From Pseudarthrobacter chlorophenolicus (GTDB taxonomy: Bacteria > Actinomycetota > Actinomycetes > Actinomycetales > Micrococcaceae), in NCBI RefSeq assembly GCF_000962805.1, contig NZ_JZTW01000011.1:87665-151664 (forward strand): a stretch of 64,000 nucleotides of DNA. Reading direction: 5' to 3'. A model generated the notes under the pieces. It saw nothing but the letters and a program-made list of their open reading frames with translations, was not told the DNA's origin and ran no database searches. Shown one piece after another: positions 18,365 through 25,625 of this stretch (the stretch's first letter is position 1; every line of letters begins with the position of its first letter). A program made the position numbers and the translations under genes.

Positions 18365-19539
18365 CACCGCTGCTTCAGTGCCGCCAGGCCGGCCCCCAGG
18401 CGTTCCACGCCTGCTGCGATGGCCTCCGCGCTGGCGGCGTAAGACAGCCGGAGGTGGAACTCGCCGTTGCGGCCGAATTCGCTGCCGGGGCGCACGGCCA
18501 CGCCGTGGTTGCGAAGGTGCGCCACCATCTCGGCGGCGGGCAGGCCGGCGTCGTACTTCGGGAAAAGGTAGAACGCACCCTCCGGTGAGCTGACCGTCAG
18601 CCCCGGAATTTCCTTCAGGCCCGTGTACATCAGCTCCCGGCGGGCCGCATAGGAGGCGTGCATCCGCTCGATGTCCGGGCCGCAGGTTTCCAGTGCGGTC
18701 AGGGCTGCCAGCTGCACGGCGGTGTTCATGGACCCGTTGAAGGTGTTGTGCACCCGGGCCGCGGAGGCGATGACGTCCGGCGGGCCCCACAGGTAGCCCA
18801 CCCGCCACCCGGTCATGGCGTAGCTCTTGGAGAAGGTCTGGCAGTAGATGGTGCGTCCGGCCAGGCCGTCGATTTCAAGTGCGGAGGTGAACGGTTCAGG
18901 GGTGTAGACCAGATCGCTGTAGGCCTCGTCGGAGAGCACCAGGATGTCCGTCCCGGCCACGAACCCGGCAAGGGCTTCGAGTTCTGCCCGGGAGTGGACA
19001 ATGCCGGTGGGGTTGGACGGGTTGCAGAAGACGAACATCTTCGCTCCCTCCAGGGCTCCGGCCAGCTTCTCGAGGTCCCAGTGCAGGTCCTCCGCCAGCG
19101 GTACCGGGACAATGATTCCGCCGGCCATGCTGACCAGGTCCGCGTACAGCGAGTACGTGGGGTCCGGAATGACCACCTTGTCCCCGGGATTGACCGTGCC
19201 CAGGATGGCCGCGGCCAGCCCGGCCGTACCGCCCTGGGTCACCAGGATGTCGCCGGTGCTCACCGGGGAGCCCCGCAGGGCACCGATTCGCCCGGCCAGG
19301 GCATCCCGAAGCGCGGGTTCGCCCAGCAGCGGCGAGTAGTGGGTGTGGCCGTCCTTTAGGGCCTGGGCCGCTGCTTCGCGGACCTGCACCGGGGTGTCGA
19401 AGTCAGGTTCACCCATGGCCAGGGACACCAGATCGCCGCTGGACTGGGGCTGTTGGACGCGAAGGGACGTCCGGAGCACGCGCTGGACGGCTTCGGACGG
19501 CGGGAAGCTGAGGGCTGTGGGGGCTGCAGGGATGGTCAT
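18364..19539 (-). CDS. Class I/II pyridoxal-phosphate aminotransferase
   Basis: 391 residues, fold type I. Visible landmarks: ILVTQGGTAGLAAAILGTVN, VFCNPSNPTGIVHSRAELEA (Asn), LSDEAYSDLVY (Asp/Tyr), FSKSYAMTGWRVGYLWGPP (the PLP lysine is in SKSYAMTGWR) and a C-terminal FHLRLSYA (Arg binding the carboxylate). This is the aspartate/aromatic aminotransferase group, so the amino donor and substrate cannot be fixed. It is the second gene after the SDR gene, with a stem-loop between them, and is coupled to the TetR gene. Context suggests it transaminates an intermediate of the regulon's catabolic pathway. Confidence 0.9.
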   Translation of the reverse strand: MTIPAAPTALSFPPSEAVQRVLRTSLRVQQPQSSGDLVSLAMGEPDFDTPVQVREAAAQALKDGHTHYSPLLGEPALRDALAGRIGALRGSPVSTGDILVTQGGTAGLAAAILGTVNPGDKVVIPDPTYSLYADLVSMAGGIIVPVPLAEDLHWDLEKLAGALEGAKMFVFCNPSNPTGIVHSRAELEALAGFVAGTDILVLSDEAYSDLVYTPEPFTSALEIDGLAGRTIYCQTFSKSYAMTGWRVGYLWGPPDVIASAARVHNTFNGSMNTAVQLAALTALETCGPDIERMHASYAARRELMYTGLKEIPGLTVSSPEGAFYLFPKYDAGLPAAEMVAHLRNHGVAVRPGSEFGRNGEFHLRLSYAASAEAIAAGVERLGAGLAALKQR

Positions 19540-19568
19540 GGGGTGTCCTTCCAGACAAAAGGGAGCGG

Positions 19569-19600
19569 GGTTCCTGCCGGGGTCTTACGCGGCAGGAACC
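19569..19600 (-). terminator. Stem-loop between SDR and aminotransferase genes
   Basis: GGTTCCTGCCG (19569-19579) pairs perfectly with CGGCAGGAACC (19590-19600) around a 10-nt loop. On the transcribed strand a CTCCCTTTTG follows within 10 nt. It may be a weak or partial terminator, or an RNA processing/stability element, reducing aminotransferase and regulator expression relative to the SDR. Confidence 0.55.
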
Positions 19601-19622
19601 ATCAGGTGGTGGGCCGCAGGTT

Positions 19623-20426
19623 CTACGCGGTGGTTTCGGGGAGGTCTGCTGCGGGCGCGCCGGTCCAGCGGCTGATTTCGATGTCGCCGGACGTATCGCG
19701 CTGCCGGGTGGGGGCGATGACCAGCTCCTGGACCACCGTGCGCTGCGGGAGGGTGGCCACCAGGTGGATGGCACGGGCCACGTCTTCGGGCTGGACCATG
19801 GCGTCCCGCTCCTCCTGGCGTGGCGGACGGGCGCGGTTGTCCAGGATAGGCGTGGCCGTCTCGCCCGGCAGGATGGTGACGGCCCGGAGACCGTCGTTGC
19901 GGAACGTCGTATGCAGGTACGTCATGAAGTTCCGCACGGCGGCCTTCGCTGCACCGTACGCTGCGCCACCCAGGAGATTGGGGGTCACTGCGGCCAGCGA
20001 AGAGACGGTGATGATGGTACCGGTGTTGCGGGCCAGCATGTCCGGCAGGACGGCCTGGCTGAGCAGGAACACGGCGTTCAGGTTGACGTCCAGGACCTGG
20101 TTCCACTCCTCCTCGGCGATCCACCGCACGTTGAGGATCTTGCTGGCACTGCCGGCGTTGTTAATTAGGATGTCCACCGGTCCCACGTTGTCCCGGGTCC
20201 AGGCCACAAGGGCGTCCACCTCGTCCTTGTTCGCGATGTCCGCGGTCCGTGCGTACGCCGTGCCTCCGGCTTCCGTGATCTCAGCGGAGAGTTCGTCCAG
20301 GACGTCCCGGCGGCGGCCCACGAGAACCACCGCGGCGCCTTCGGCGGCGAGGAGTTTGGCGGTTTCACGGCCCATGCCCGTACCGGCCCCGGTGATGATG
20401 GCAGCCTTGCCGTTCAGTAGCTCCAT
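19623..20426 (-). CDS. SDR oxidoreductase
   Basis: 267 residues. The cofactor loop is IITGAGTGMGRETAKLLAAE, LVGRRRD suggests NADP preference, INNAGSASK is present, and the catalytic Ser-Tyr-Lys is in SSLAAVTPNLLGGAAYGAAK. The C-terminal part (PEDVARAIHLVATLPQRTVV, then IAPTRQRD) matches the YdfG/serine 3-dehydrogenase-like group acting on small hydroxy acids. It heads the operon SDR-aminotransferase-TetR-TetR; operator copy 2 is 89 bp upstream of its start. The substrate is probably a hydroxy acid or sugar-acid derivative of the regulon (inference). Confidence 0.88.
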   Translation of the reverse strand: MELLNGKAAIITGAGTGMGRETAKLLAAEGAAVVLVGRRRDVLDELSAEITEAGGTAYARTADIANKDEVDALVAWTRDNVGPVDILINNAGSASKILNVRWIAEEEWNQVLDVNLNAVFLLSQAVLPDMLARNTGTIITVSSLAAVTPNLLGGAAYGAAKAAVRNFMTYLHTTFRNDGLRAVTILPGETATPILDNRARPPRQEERDAMVQPEDVARAIHLVATLPQRTVVQELVIAPTRQRDTSGDIEISRWTGAPAADLPETTA

Positions 20427-20514
20427 GGTGTGTCTCTTTCTTCCGGCGCGCTGCGGTTGGCTGCGCGGCAGGCGGTGCCGGGCAAACCGGCTAAAGCAAG
20501 AACAAACTTATATT

Positions 20515-20530
20515 TGAGAATAGTTTCTCA
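20515..20530. promoter_or_regulatory. Operator copy 2 of the TGAGAA-N4-TTCTCA regulon
   Basis: TGAGAA-TAGT-TTCTCA, a perfect 6+6 dyad in the AT-rich gap between the end of the divergent pxpC and the start of the SDR gene. It should control the SDR-aminotransferase-TetR-TetR operon, implying autoregulation of the TetR pair. Confidence 0.75.
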
Positions 20531-20556
20531 TTTGATACTCGGCTAGTCAACGCGTT

Positions 20557-21594
20557 TTATGCGGCGCGGACGCCGGAGGGCGCAGCGTTGCTGGCTGCGA
20601 GGGGAAGCCCCACGGCGGTGAACAGGGCGCGGACCCGGTCCTCCAGGGTGGCCAGCAGCCTTTGCTGTTCCCGCCACCGTTCGACGGCGGCCTCCTGGCT
20701 GAGCCAGCGGAAGGTCATCTTCCGGCCGGGGCTGGCCTGGCCCAGGAGCGGCAGGGAGGCTTTGGCGGCCACTGCCACGATCGGATAGCCGGCGGTCAGG
20801 GTCCGGGAGCGGCCCAGGATAATCAGTTCGTCGCCGTGCGGGATCTCGAACGCGCCGATCGGAACACCATGGGAAACAATCTCGCCGAGACCCTCCGGAT
20901 GGATCACCGGCCCGTCCAGCCTGAGCCCCACATGGTTGGACCTGCCGCCAACGGTATAGACGCTGCTGCTCAGCAACTCCCGAATGCCCGGCGTTCCCGC
21001 CGTTTCCGGCCCGTCCACCACATCAATGGTCCATACGCCGGCGCTGAAGTCCGGGACGGGTACCGGCAGCCGGAAGAGCGGCTGGCCCAGGTAAGGCTGG
21101 CTGAAGCCGCGGTACCGGCTGTCCAGCGCCACCTTCTGCCCGGCGGCAAGCTGCTGCGGGAACCCCATCCTGGACTCCGGCGCTGCGCTGCCCATGAACC
21201 GCGGCGTCTCCAGTTCGCCGCTGAAGGCGAGGTAGTTACGCATGCCGTCGCGGGCGTTCGAGATGGCCACCCGGGTCTGTGCCGGGACGCAGACCGGCTG
21301 CCACATGGGCACGGGCACTCCCCCGACGGCAACATCGGCCGGGGTTCCTGTGACGGAGATGAAGACGTCCCGGGACGCGGTGAAGGTGAACCGGCCGCCC
21401 ATGATCTCCACCAGCGCATCAGTGCGTCGGTTACCCACCAGGATGTTGGCGGTGGCGGCGGAAAGCTGGTCCGCGGCCCCACCGCAGGGAACACCGAGGT
21501 ATTCGGAGTCCTCGCGGCCCAGGTCCTGGAAGGTGGAGAGCCAGCCCGCTTCGTGGATGGTGATGGCGGCCTGGTACTCATGCGTCGGTTCCAT
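20557..21594 (-). CDS. Divergent PxpC/KipA-like (AHS2) protein
   Basis: 345 residues collinear with 5-oxoprolinase subunit C: STFQDLGREDSEYLGVPCGG, ANILVGNRRTDALVEIMGG, RNYLAFSGELETPRFMGSAA, GGRSNHVGLRLDG and TLTAGYPIVAVAA. Several usually conserved spots differ from the canonical copy in this window. LGSRST is replaced by MGSAAPE, and the Q-P--GQP stretch before GGYP by EIPHGDELIILGRSRTLTA. About 45 residues at the C-terminus (RWREQQRLLATLEDRVRALF) form an extra helix. It is third of the divergent pxp trio and overlaps the pxpB-like gene by 17 bp. No biotin carboxylase is nearby. It probably assembles with the next two proteins, but its reaction is unknown. Confidence 0.82.
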   Translation of the reverse strand: MEPTHEYQAAITIHEAGWLSTFQDLGREDSEYLGVPCGGAADQLSAATANILVGNRRTDALVEIMGGRFTFTASRDVFISVTGTPADVAVGGVPVPMWQPVCVPAQTRVAISNARDGMRNYLAFSGELETPRFMGSAAPESRMGFPQQLAAGQKVALDSRYRGFSQPYLGQPLFRLPVPVPDFSAGVWTIDVVDGPETAGTPGIRELLSSSVYTVGGRSNHVGLRLDGPVIHPEGLGEIVSHGVPIGAFEIPHGDELIILGRSRTLTAGYPIVAVAAKASLPLLGQASPGRKMTFRWLSQEAAVERWREQQRLLATLEDRVRALFTAVGLPLAASNAAPSGVRAA

Positions 21595-22357
21595 GCCGGC
21601 CGCCTTCCTGCTGGTGTGCGGGCCGGAGGAACCGGCCTTCCAGTTCAGCCCAGCGGCTTTCCGGGATGATCTCGAACCTGACGCGGTCCCCCGGGCGGTA
21701 CGAGGTTGCGGGATCCTCGTGGATGTCGCAGATGGTCAGGGGCGTGCGGCCGATGACTTTCCAGCCGCTGGGGCCGGGGAACGGCTGGATGATGGCACTG
21801 GTCCCGGCCACCATGACCGATCCGGGCGGAACATCGGTCCTGGGCTCGGCGCAGCGGCTGACCTGGCCGGGGAAGTTCACGCCGGCCATCATGGGCGCCA
21901 TGGCGGCCGCCAGGAGGTTGATGGTCAGCACGGATGAGGTCAGCGCCGAAAGCGTGGCCTCCTGGCTCAGTCCCAGCTCCTGGGCCACTCCGGGAAGGTC
22001 GGGCGAAAACTCCCCGCTGACCACCATGGGAACCACCAGGTCCTTGGCTCCGGCAACGGGGCCGGCGTCCTGGAGGCCCATGCCTGCAACAGCCAGCCGG
22101 ATGGTCTGGGCAAGCTGGCCGTGGCTGACCGCAAGGCAGTCGAACTCCACCAGCAGCGATTCGGCGCCCGAGACCAGGTTCAGGACTCCGTAGGGACGGA
22201 CGTCAAGGAGGATGTCACGCAGCCTCCGGGCACCCGCGCGCCGGGCCTCCGCGTCCTCGTCGGCAATTCTTAGCATGAGGGCTGAATCCCCGAAGGGTTC
22301 GGCTTCCACGCCGGGGGGACGGCGGAGGGATCCGGCTGGCGGTAGTGGCGTGGTCAT
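21578..22357 (-). CDS. Divergent PxpB/KipI-like (AHS1) protein
   Basis: 259 residues. Recognisable AHS1 features are GDSALMLRI near the start, LLVEFDCL, VPPGSVMVAG, GWKVIGRTPL and RPGDRVRFEI. The family's central motif GFxPGFPYL is replaced by AAAMAPMMAGVNFPGQ, and the PRR of PRRxxPR by SRCAEPR. The otherwise conserved His in the preceding helix is Thr (ALTSSV). The canonical fused copy in this window keeps these ([17 protein letters not shown]). Loss of the motif suggests altered or lost binding of the standard substrate. The start overlaps nothing; it is 50 bp after the pxpA-like gene. A longer in-frame extension upstream runs through that gene and was rejected. Confidence 0.8.
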   Translation of the reverse strand: MTTPLPPAGSLRRPPGVEAEPFGDSALMLRIADEDAEARRAGARRLRDILLDVRPYGVLNLVSGAESLLVEFDCLAVSHGQLAQTIRLAVAGMGLQDAGPVAGAKDLVVPMVVSGEFSPDLPGVAQELGLSQEATLSALTSSVLTINLLAAAMAPMMAGVNFPGQVSRCAEPRTDVPPGSVMVAGTSAIIQPFPGPSGWKVIGRTPLTICDIHEDPATSYRPGDRVRFEIIPESRWAELEGRFLRPAHQQEGGRHGTDA

Positions 22358-22406
22358 CAGTCCTGCTCGGCGGTGCTGGCGGCGGTCAAGGGGTGCGGTG
22401 GGGCGG

Positions 22407-23252
22407 TCAGGCCGCGGCTGCTGCCTTGGCTTTTTCGGCCAGGACGTCCTGCAGGCCGGTTGCGGCAATGCCTGCCTTGTCCAGCGCGGCGCGCAGCGCT
22501 GTGCCGTTCTCCAGGACCTGGGGGTGGTCGCCGTGCAGGAGGACCACGTCGGCGTCGTGGCCCAGCGGGACCACCTTGCCGGTGACCGCACGGACGGTGC
22601 CTTCGGTGACCACCTGGACAACCCGGCGGCCGATCTCTTCCGGATCGTGCAGCAGGGCGCCCTCGGTGTTGCGGGAGACGGGCATGCCGTCCTCACCGTA
22701 GCCGCGGTCGGCCAGGAAGACGTAGCCCACTTCCAGGCCGCGTTTACGGGATTCCTCGGCGAGCAGGCCGTTCTGGCAGATGACGATGTAGGAGGGATCG
22801 TAGGCCTTGATCGCATCGGTGATGGCGCGGGCGTGCTTCGCATCGGTCTGGGCGATGCTGCCCATCCGGCCGTGCGGCGCCACGTGGCTGATCTTGCCGC
22901 CGTGGATCCGGGCGAAGGCGTCCAGGGCACCGATCTGGTAGAGGACGTCCGTGCGGATTTCCTCTTCGCTGGCCTCGATCAGGCGGCGGCCAAAGCCCAC
23001 CAGGTCCGGGTAGCCGGGGTGGGCGCCGAGCTCGATGCCGCGCTCCACGCAGGACTTCACGGTGGCGTCCATGACGCGCGGATCGCCGGCGTGGAAGCCG
23101 CAGGCGATGTTGGAGGCGGTGACGAGGCCCAGCAGGGCCTCGTCGTCGCCGATGCTGTAGTTTCCGTAGCTCTCGCCGAGGTCCGCGACGACGGCGACTG
23201 AGTTGATGCCCAAGGTGACTCCCGAGTTCGTGGTGTGGTGCTTATGGTCCAA
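22407..23252 (-). CDS. Divergent PxpA-like (LamB/YcsF) protein
   Basis: 281 residues, clearly LamB/Ycs[64 protein letters not shown]. Compared with the canonical copy, the N-terminal IDLNxD becomes VAVVAD (Asp and Asn lost), and VKPHGxLYN becomes VAPHGRMGS (Lys, Tyr and Asn lost). These are among the most conserved polar residues of the family, so a changed chemistry or a non-catalytic role is likely. It also has an 18-residue N-terminal extension and an alanine-rich tail. It lies between an MHS carrier and the pxpB-like gene on one strand. Confidence 0.82.
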   Translation of the reverse strand: MDHKHHTTNSGVTLGINSVAVVADLGESYGNYSIGDDEALLGLVTASNIACGFHAGDPRVMDATVKSCVERGIELGAHPGYPDLVGFGRRLIEASEEEIRTDVLYQIGALDAFARIHGGKISHVAPHGRMGSIAQTDAKHARAITDAIKAYDPSYIVICQNGLLAEESRKRGLEVGYVFLADRGYGEDGMPVSRNTEGALLHDPEEIGRRVVQVVTEGTVRAVTGKVVPLGHDADVVLLHGDHPQVLENGTALRAALDKAGIAATGLQDVLAEKAKAAAAA

Positions 23253-23301
23253 CGACGGCGGCCTCCCGGCAATGGCGGCAGGCCGCCGTCGTGCGTGTTC
23301 T

Positions 23302-24651
23302 TTAGTGCGTGGCCAGCGGCTGGCCCTTGGTCTCCTTGAGGAAGTAGACCGAGACGAGCGTGATGATGGCGGTGCCGATGGAGGCGTACGCCGGAACCAT
23401 GCTGTTGCCCGTGGCCTTGATGATTTCCGTCATGACCAGCGGGGCGCTGCCGCCGAAGATGATGGTGCTGAGGCTGAACCCGATGCTGTAGGCGCTGTAG
23501 CGGACGGTGGTGGGGAACATCTCCGTCAGGACGGTGTGCACCACGGCGGCGTGGCCGGAGAAGGCGATGGCCATGACCACGGTGGCGATGCAGGCCATCA
23601 GCATGTTGCCGGTGGTGATCATCGCGAACATGGGGTAGGAAACGGCGGCCATCAGAACCGCGGACAGTGCCAGCACAGGCTTGCGTCCGATGCGGTCCGA
23701 GAGCCGCGCCATCAGCGGGATGGAGATGATGATGGCCACGAGGCTGAAACCGGTGACGGTGAGGGCCTGGAGCATGCTGAAGTTGTGGCCGGAGCCCAGT
23801 TGGGTCTTCAGGTACGTAGGCATGTAGGCGAACAGCAGGTAGTAGCCGGGGCCGTTCAACGCCGGCAGGAAGATGGTCAGTGCGATGGCCTTCAGGTGGC
23901 GCTTGGACGTGAAGACCGCGCGCAGGGGGTTACGCTCTACTTCGTTGCGTTCGCGGAGGGCCGCGAAGTGCGGGGTGTCTTCCATCTTGGAACGGATGTA
24001 GTAGCCCACATAGCCGAGCGGTACCGCGAAGAGGAACGGGATGCGCCAAGCCCAGGATTCCATGGTGGCATCACCCAAGGTGGTGATCAGGACTGCGGAG
24101 AAGCCGCTGCCGAAGAGCAGCGCGCAGAAGGAGCCCACCGCGATAAAGCTCATGGAGTAGTTGCGGTGTTTGTTGTGCGCGTATTCGCCCACAAAAGCCA
24201 TGGCACCGGCAACCTCGCCGCCGGCGGAGAAGCCCTGAAGGATGCGGAGCAGGATGAGCAGGGCCGGGGCCGCCCAGCCGATCACTGAGGATGACGGGAT
24301 CAGGCCGATGCAGGCCGTGGCGCCGGAGATGAGCAGCAGGAGCATGGAGAGCAGGTTCTTGCGGCCCAGCCTGTCGCCCAGGTAGCCGCAGATGACGCTG
24401 CCGAAGGGGCGGGCCAGGAAGCTTACCAGGAAGCCGACATTGGTCAGCAGGAGCGATCCCACGTCCTTGGAACCCATGATGTTGATGGCCAGGTAGGTGG
24501 TCAGCAGCCCGTAGATGCCGTAGTCGTACCACTCCACGAAGGAGCCCATGGTGCCGGCGATGGTTGCCTTGCGCACCACTTTGCCGTCGGCGGTGACGAC
24601 TTTGATTTGTGCGGTGTTCAGTTCCACTGAGTCCGTCGATGCAGTAGTCAT
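23302..24651 (-). CDS. MFS transporter, MHS type
   Basis: 449 residues, about 12 spans. It has the MHS entry ATIAGTMGSFVEWYDYGIYG, loop motif GYLGDRLGRKNLLS, and LQGFSAGGEVAGAMAFVGEY after helix 5, as in the dicarboxylate/shikimate/proline symporter branch. It is likely a proton-coupled importer of a small acidic metabolite. It is second in the RraA-like-MHS-pxpA-pxpB-pxpC operon, 48 bp after the aldolase gene. Its partners suggest it carries the substrate of the divergent Pxp proteins, as the first MHS carrier does in the canonical operon. Confidence 0.9.
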   Translation of the reverse strand: MTTASTDSVELNTAQIKVVTADGKVVRKATIAGTMGSFVEWYDYGIYGLLTTYLAINIMGSKDVGSLLLTNVGFLVSFLARPFGSVICGYLGDRLGRKNLLSMLLLLISGATACIGLIPSSSVIGWAAPALLILLRILQGFSAGGEVAGAMAFVGEYAHNKHRNYSMSFIAVGSFCALLFGSGFSAVLITTLGDATMESWAWRIPFLFAVPLGYVGYYIRSKMEDTPHFAALRERNEVERNPLRAVFTSKRHLKAIALTIFLPALNGPGYYLLFAYMPTYLKTQLGSGHNFSMLQALTVTGFSLVAIIISIPLMARLSDRIGRKPVLALSAVLMAAVSYPMFAMITTGNMLMACIATVVMAIAFSGHAAVVHTVLTEMFPTTVRYSAYSIGFSLSTIIFGGSAPLVMTEIIKATGNSMVPAYASIGTAIITLVSVYFLKETKGQPLATH

Positions 24652-24699
24652 TGGATGTCTTTCAGTCTAGGGCTGGTTCATGGCACCGGATAGCGGCGC

Positions 24700-25332
24700 T
24701 CAGCTGTATTCGCGGGTAGTCTCGGCCGTCATTTCGGCCTCGTGGGCGGCGACGGCGATGACGCGTTCCAGGATTTCTGCCGCACGGGCCTGGGGGATGA
24801 TCACGACGCCGTCATCGTCGGCGGCGACGATGTCACCTGCGGCGCACACGATGCCGCCGATGGCCACCGGTTCGCCGATGACACCCGGGCCGTTCTTGAA
24901 CGGACCAGCAGGGGTGACGCCGCGGGCGAACACCGGGAACTTGATCTCGGTGATCGTCTGGCGGTCGCGGATGTAACCGTCGATCACGGCGCCGGTAGCG
25001 CCGGCTGCTTCGAACCGCTGGGACAGCTGCTCTCCCACCAGGGCGCGGTGTTCGTGGCCGAAGCCGTTGATCACCACCACGTCGCCCGGCTGGATGTAGT
25101 TAAGGGCTTCGATAACTGCAGCGTTGTCGCCGGCAGCGCCGAGGACCGGGAGTGCCGAACCGACGCACCGGGCACCGGGCCAAACGGCACTGATGCCCCC
25201 GTCCACAATGCCCAGGCGCTCCATGGCGTCGCCGATGTTGGCTACCGGGAATGCCTCGAACGCCTTGACCAGTTCCTGCGGCAGGCGCGTCCAGGCGGCC
25301 TTGCGGACTGTGAGCTCGAGAGTTGTTGCCAT
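24700..25332 (-). CDS. RraA-like / HMG-CHA aldolase family protein
   Basis: About 210 residues. The RraA fold is shown by FPVANIGDAMERLG, the central loop INGFGHEHRALVGEQLSQRF, GAVIDGYIRDRQTI and FARGVTPAGPFKNG. Metal and substrate ligands of 4-hydroxy-4-methyl-2-oxoglutarate / 4-carboxy-4-hydroxy-2-oxoadipate aldolases lie in the G-x10-20-R-D pattern, which is present (GYIRDR). These enzymes cleave 4-hydroxy-2-oxo acids to pyruvate, and some relatives decarboxylate oxaloacetate. RNase E regulation is unlikely in an actinobacterium. The chosen ATG sits 7 nt after AAAGG; an upstream in-frame GTG is the alternative. First gene of the divergent pxp operon, with operator copy 3 upstream. Confidence 0.85.
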   Translation of the reverse strand: MATTLELTVRKAAWTRLPQELVKAFEAFPVANIGDAMERLGIVDGGISAVWPGARCVGSALPVLGAAGDNAAVIEALNYIQPGDVVVINGFGHEHRALVGEQLSQRFEAAGATGAVIDGYIRDRQTITEIKFPVFARGVTPAGPFKNGPGVIGEPVAIGGIVCAAGDIVAADDDGVVIIPQARAAEILERVIAVAAHEAEMTAETTREYS

Positions 25333-25406
25333 TGTTGTCACCTTTGCTGGTTCTGCGGACGACGCCGGCCCTGATCCGGTTGATCAAATGAGGCGGCAAT
25401 CACATA

Positions 25407-25422
25407 TGAGAAAAGTTTCGCG
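25407..25422. promoter_or_regulatory. Operator copy 3 (aldolase-MHS-pxp operon)
   Basis: TGAGAA-AAGT-TTCGCG: left arm perfect, right arm 4 of 6 matching TTCTCA. It lies 75 bp upstream of the RraA-like start in a 293-bp divergent intergenic region shared with the ABC importer. It is identical to copy 5 over the first 13 bases. Confidence 0.65.
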
Positions 25423-25564
25423 TTTAAACCGGGATTCGTCAAGGGGTGCGATGGCGGCCCCTTGAATAAGTCGGAGGTTTGTTGCCAGCTCGTAAATTCC
25501 CGGCAGGGCGAGGTAACAACCGTGTGTCAGCTCACAAATTTCCGTTGACTTGACTCCTGCAATA

Positions 25565-25580
25565 AGAGAAACTCTTCTCA
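25565..25580. promoter_or_regulatory. Operator copy 4 (ABC importer operon)
   Basis: AGAGAA-ACTC-TTCTCA, one mismatch from the TGAGAA-N4-TTCTCA consensus, 46 bp before the substrate-binding protein start. A TTGACT box (25545-25550, with a second overlapping one at 25550-25555) lies just upstream, so the site would cover the -10 region. Confidence 0.7.
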
Positions 25581-25625
25581 TTCGCGAACTTTCTCGCAGA
25601 TTTCCCCTTGTATCGAGGAGACACC

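Noticed and set aside
18365..18808. Longer N-terminus for TetR paralogue 2
   Set aside because: The extension lies in the aminotransferase gene in another frame; TGATG overlap and TetR fold place the start at 18364.
22358..22930. Longer N-terminus for the divergent PxpB-like gene
   Set aside because: It runs antiphase through the PxpA-like gene and is Arg/Ser/Pro-rich.
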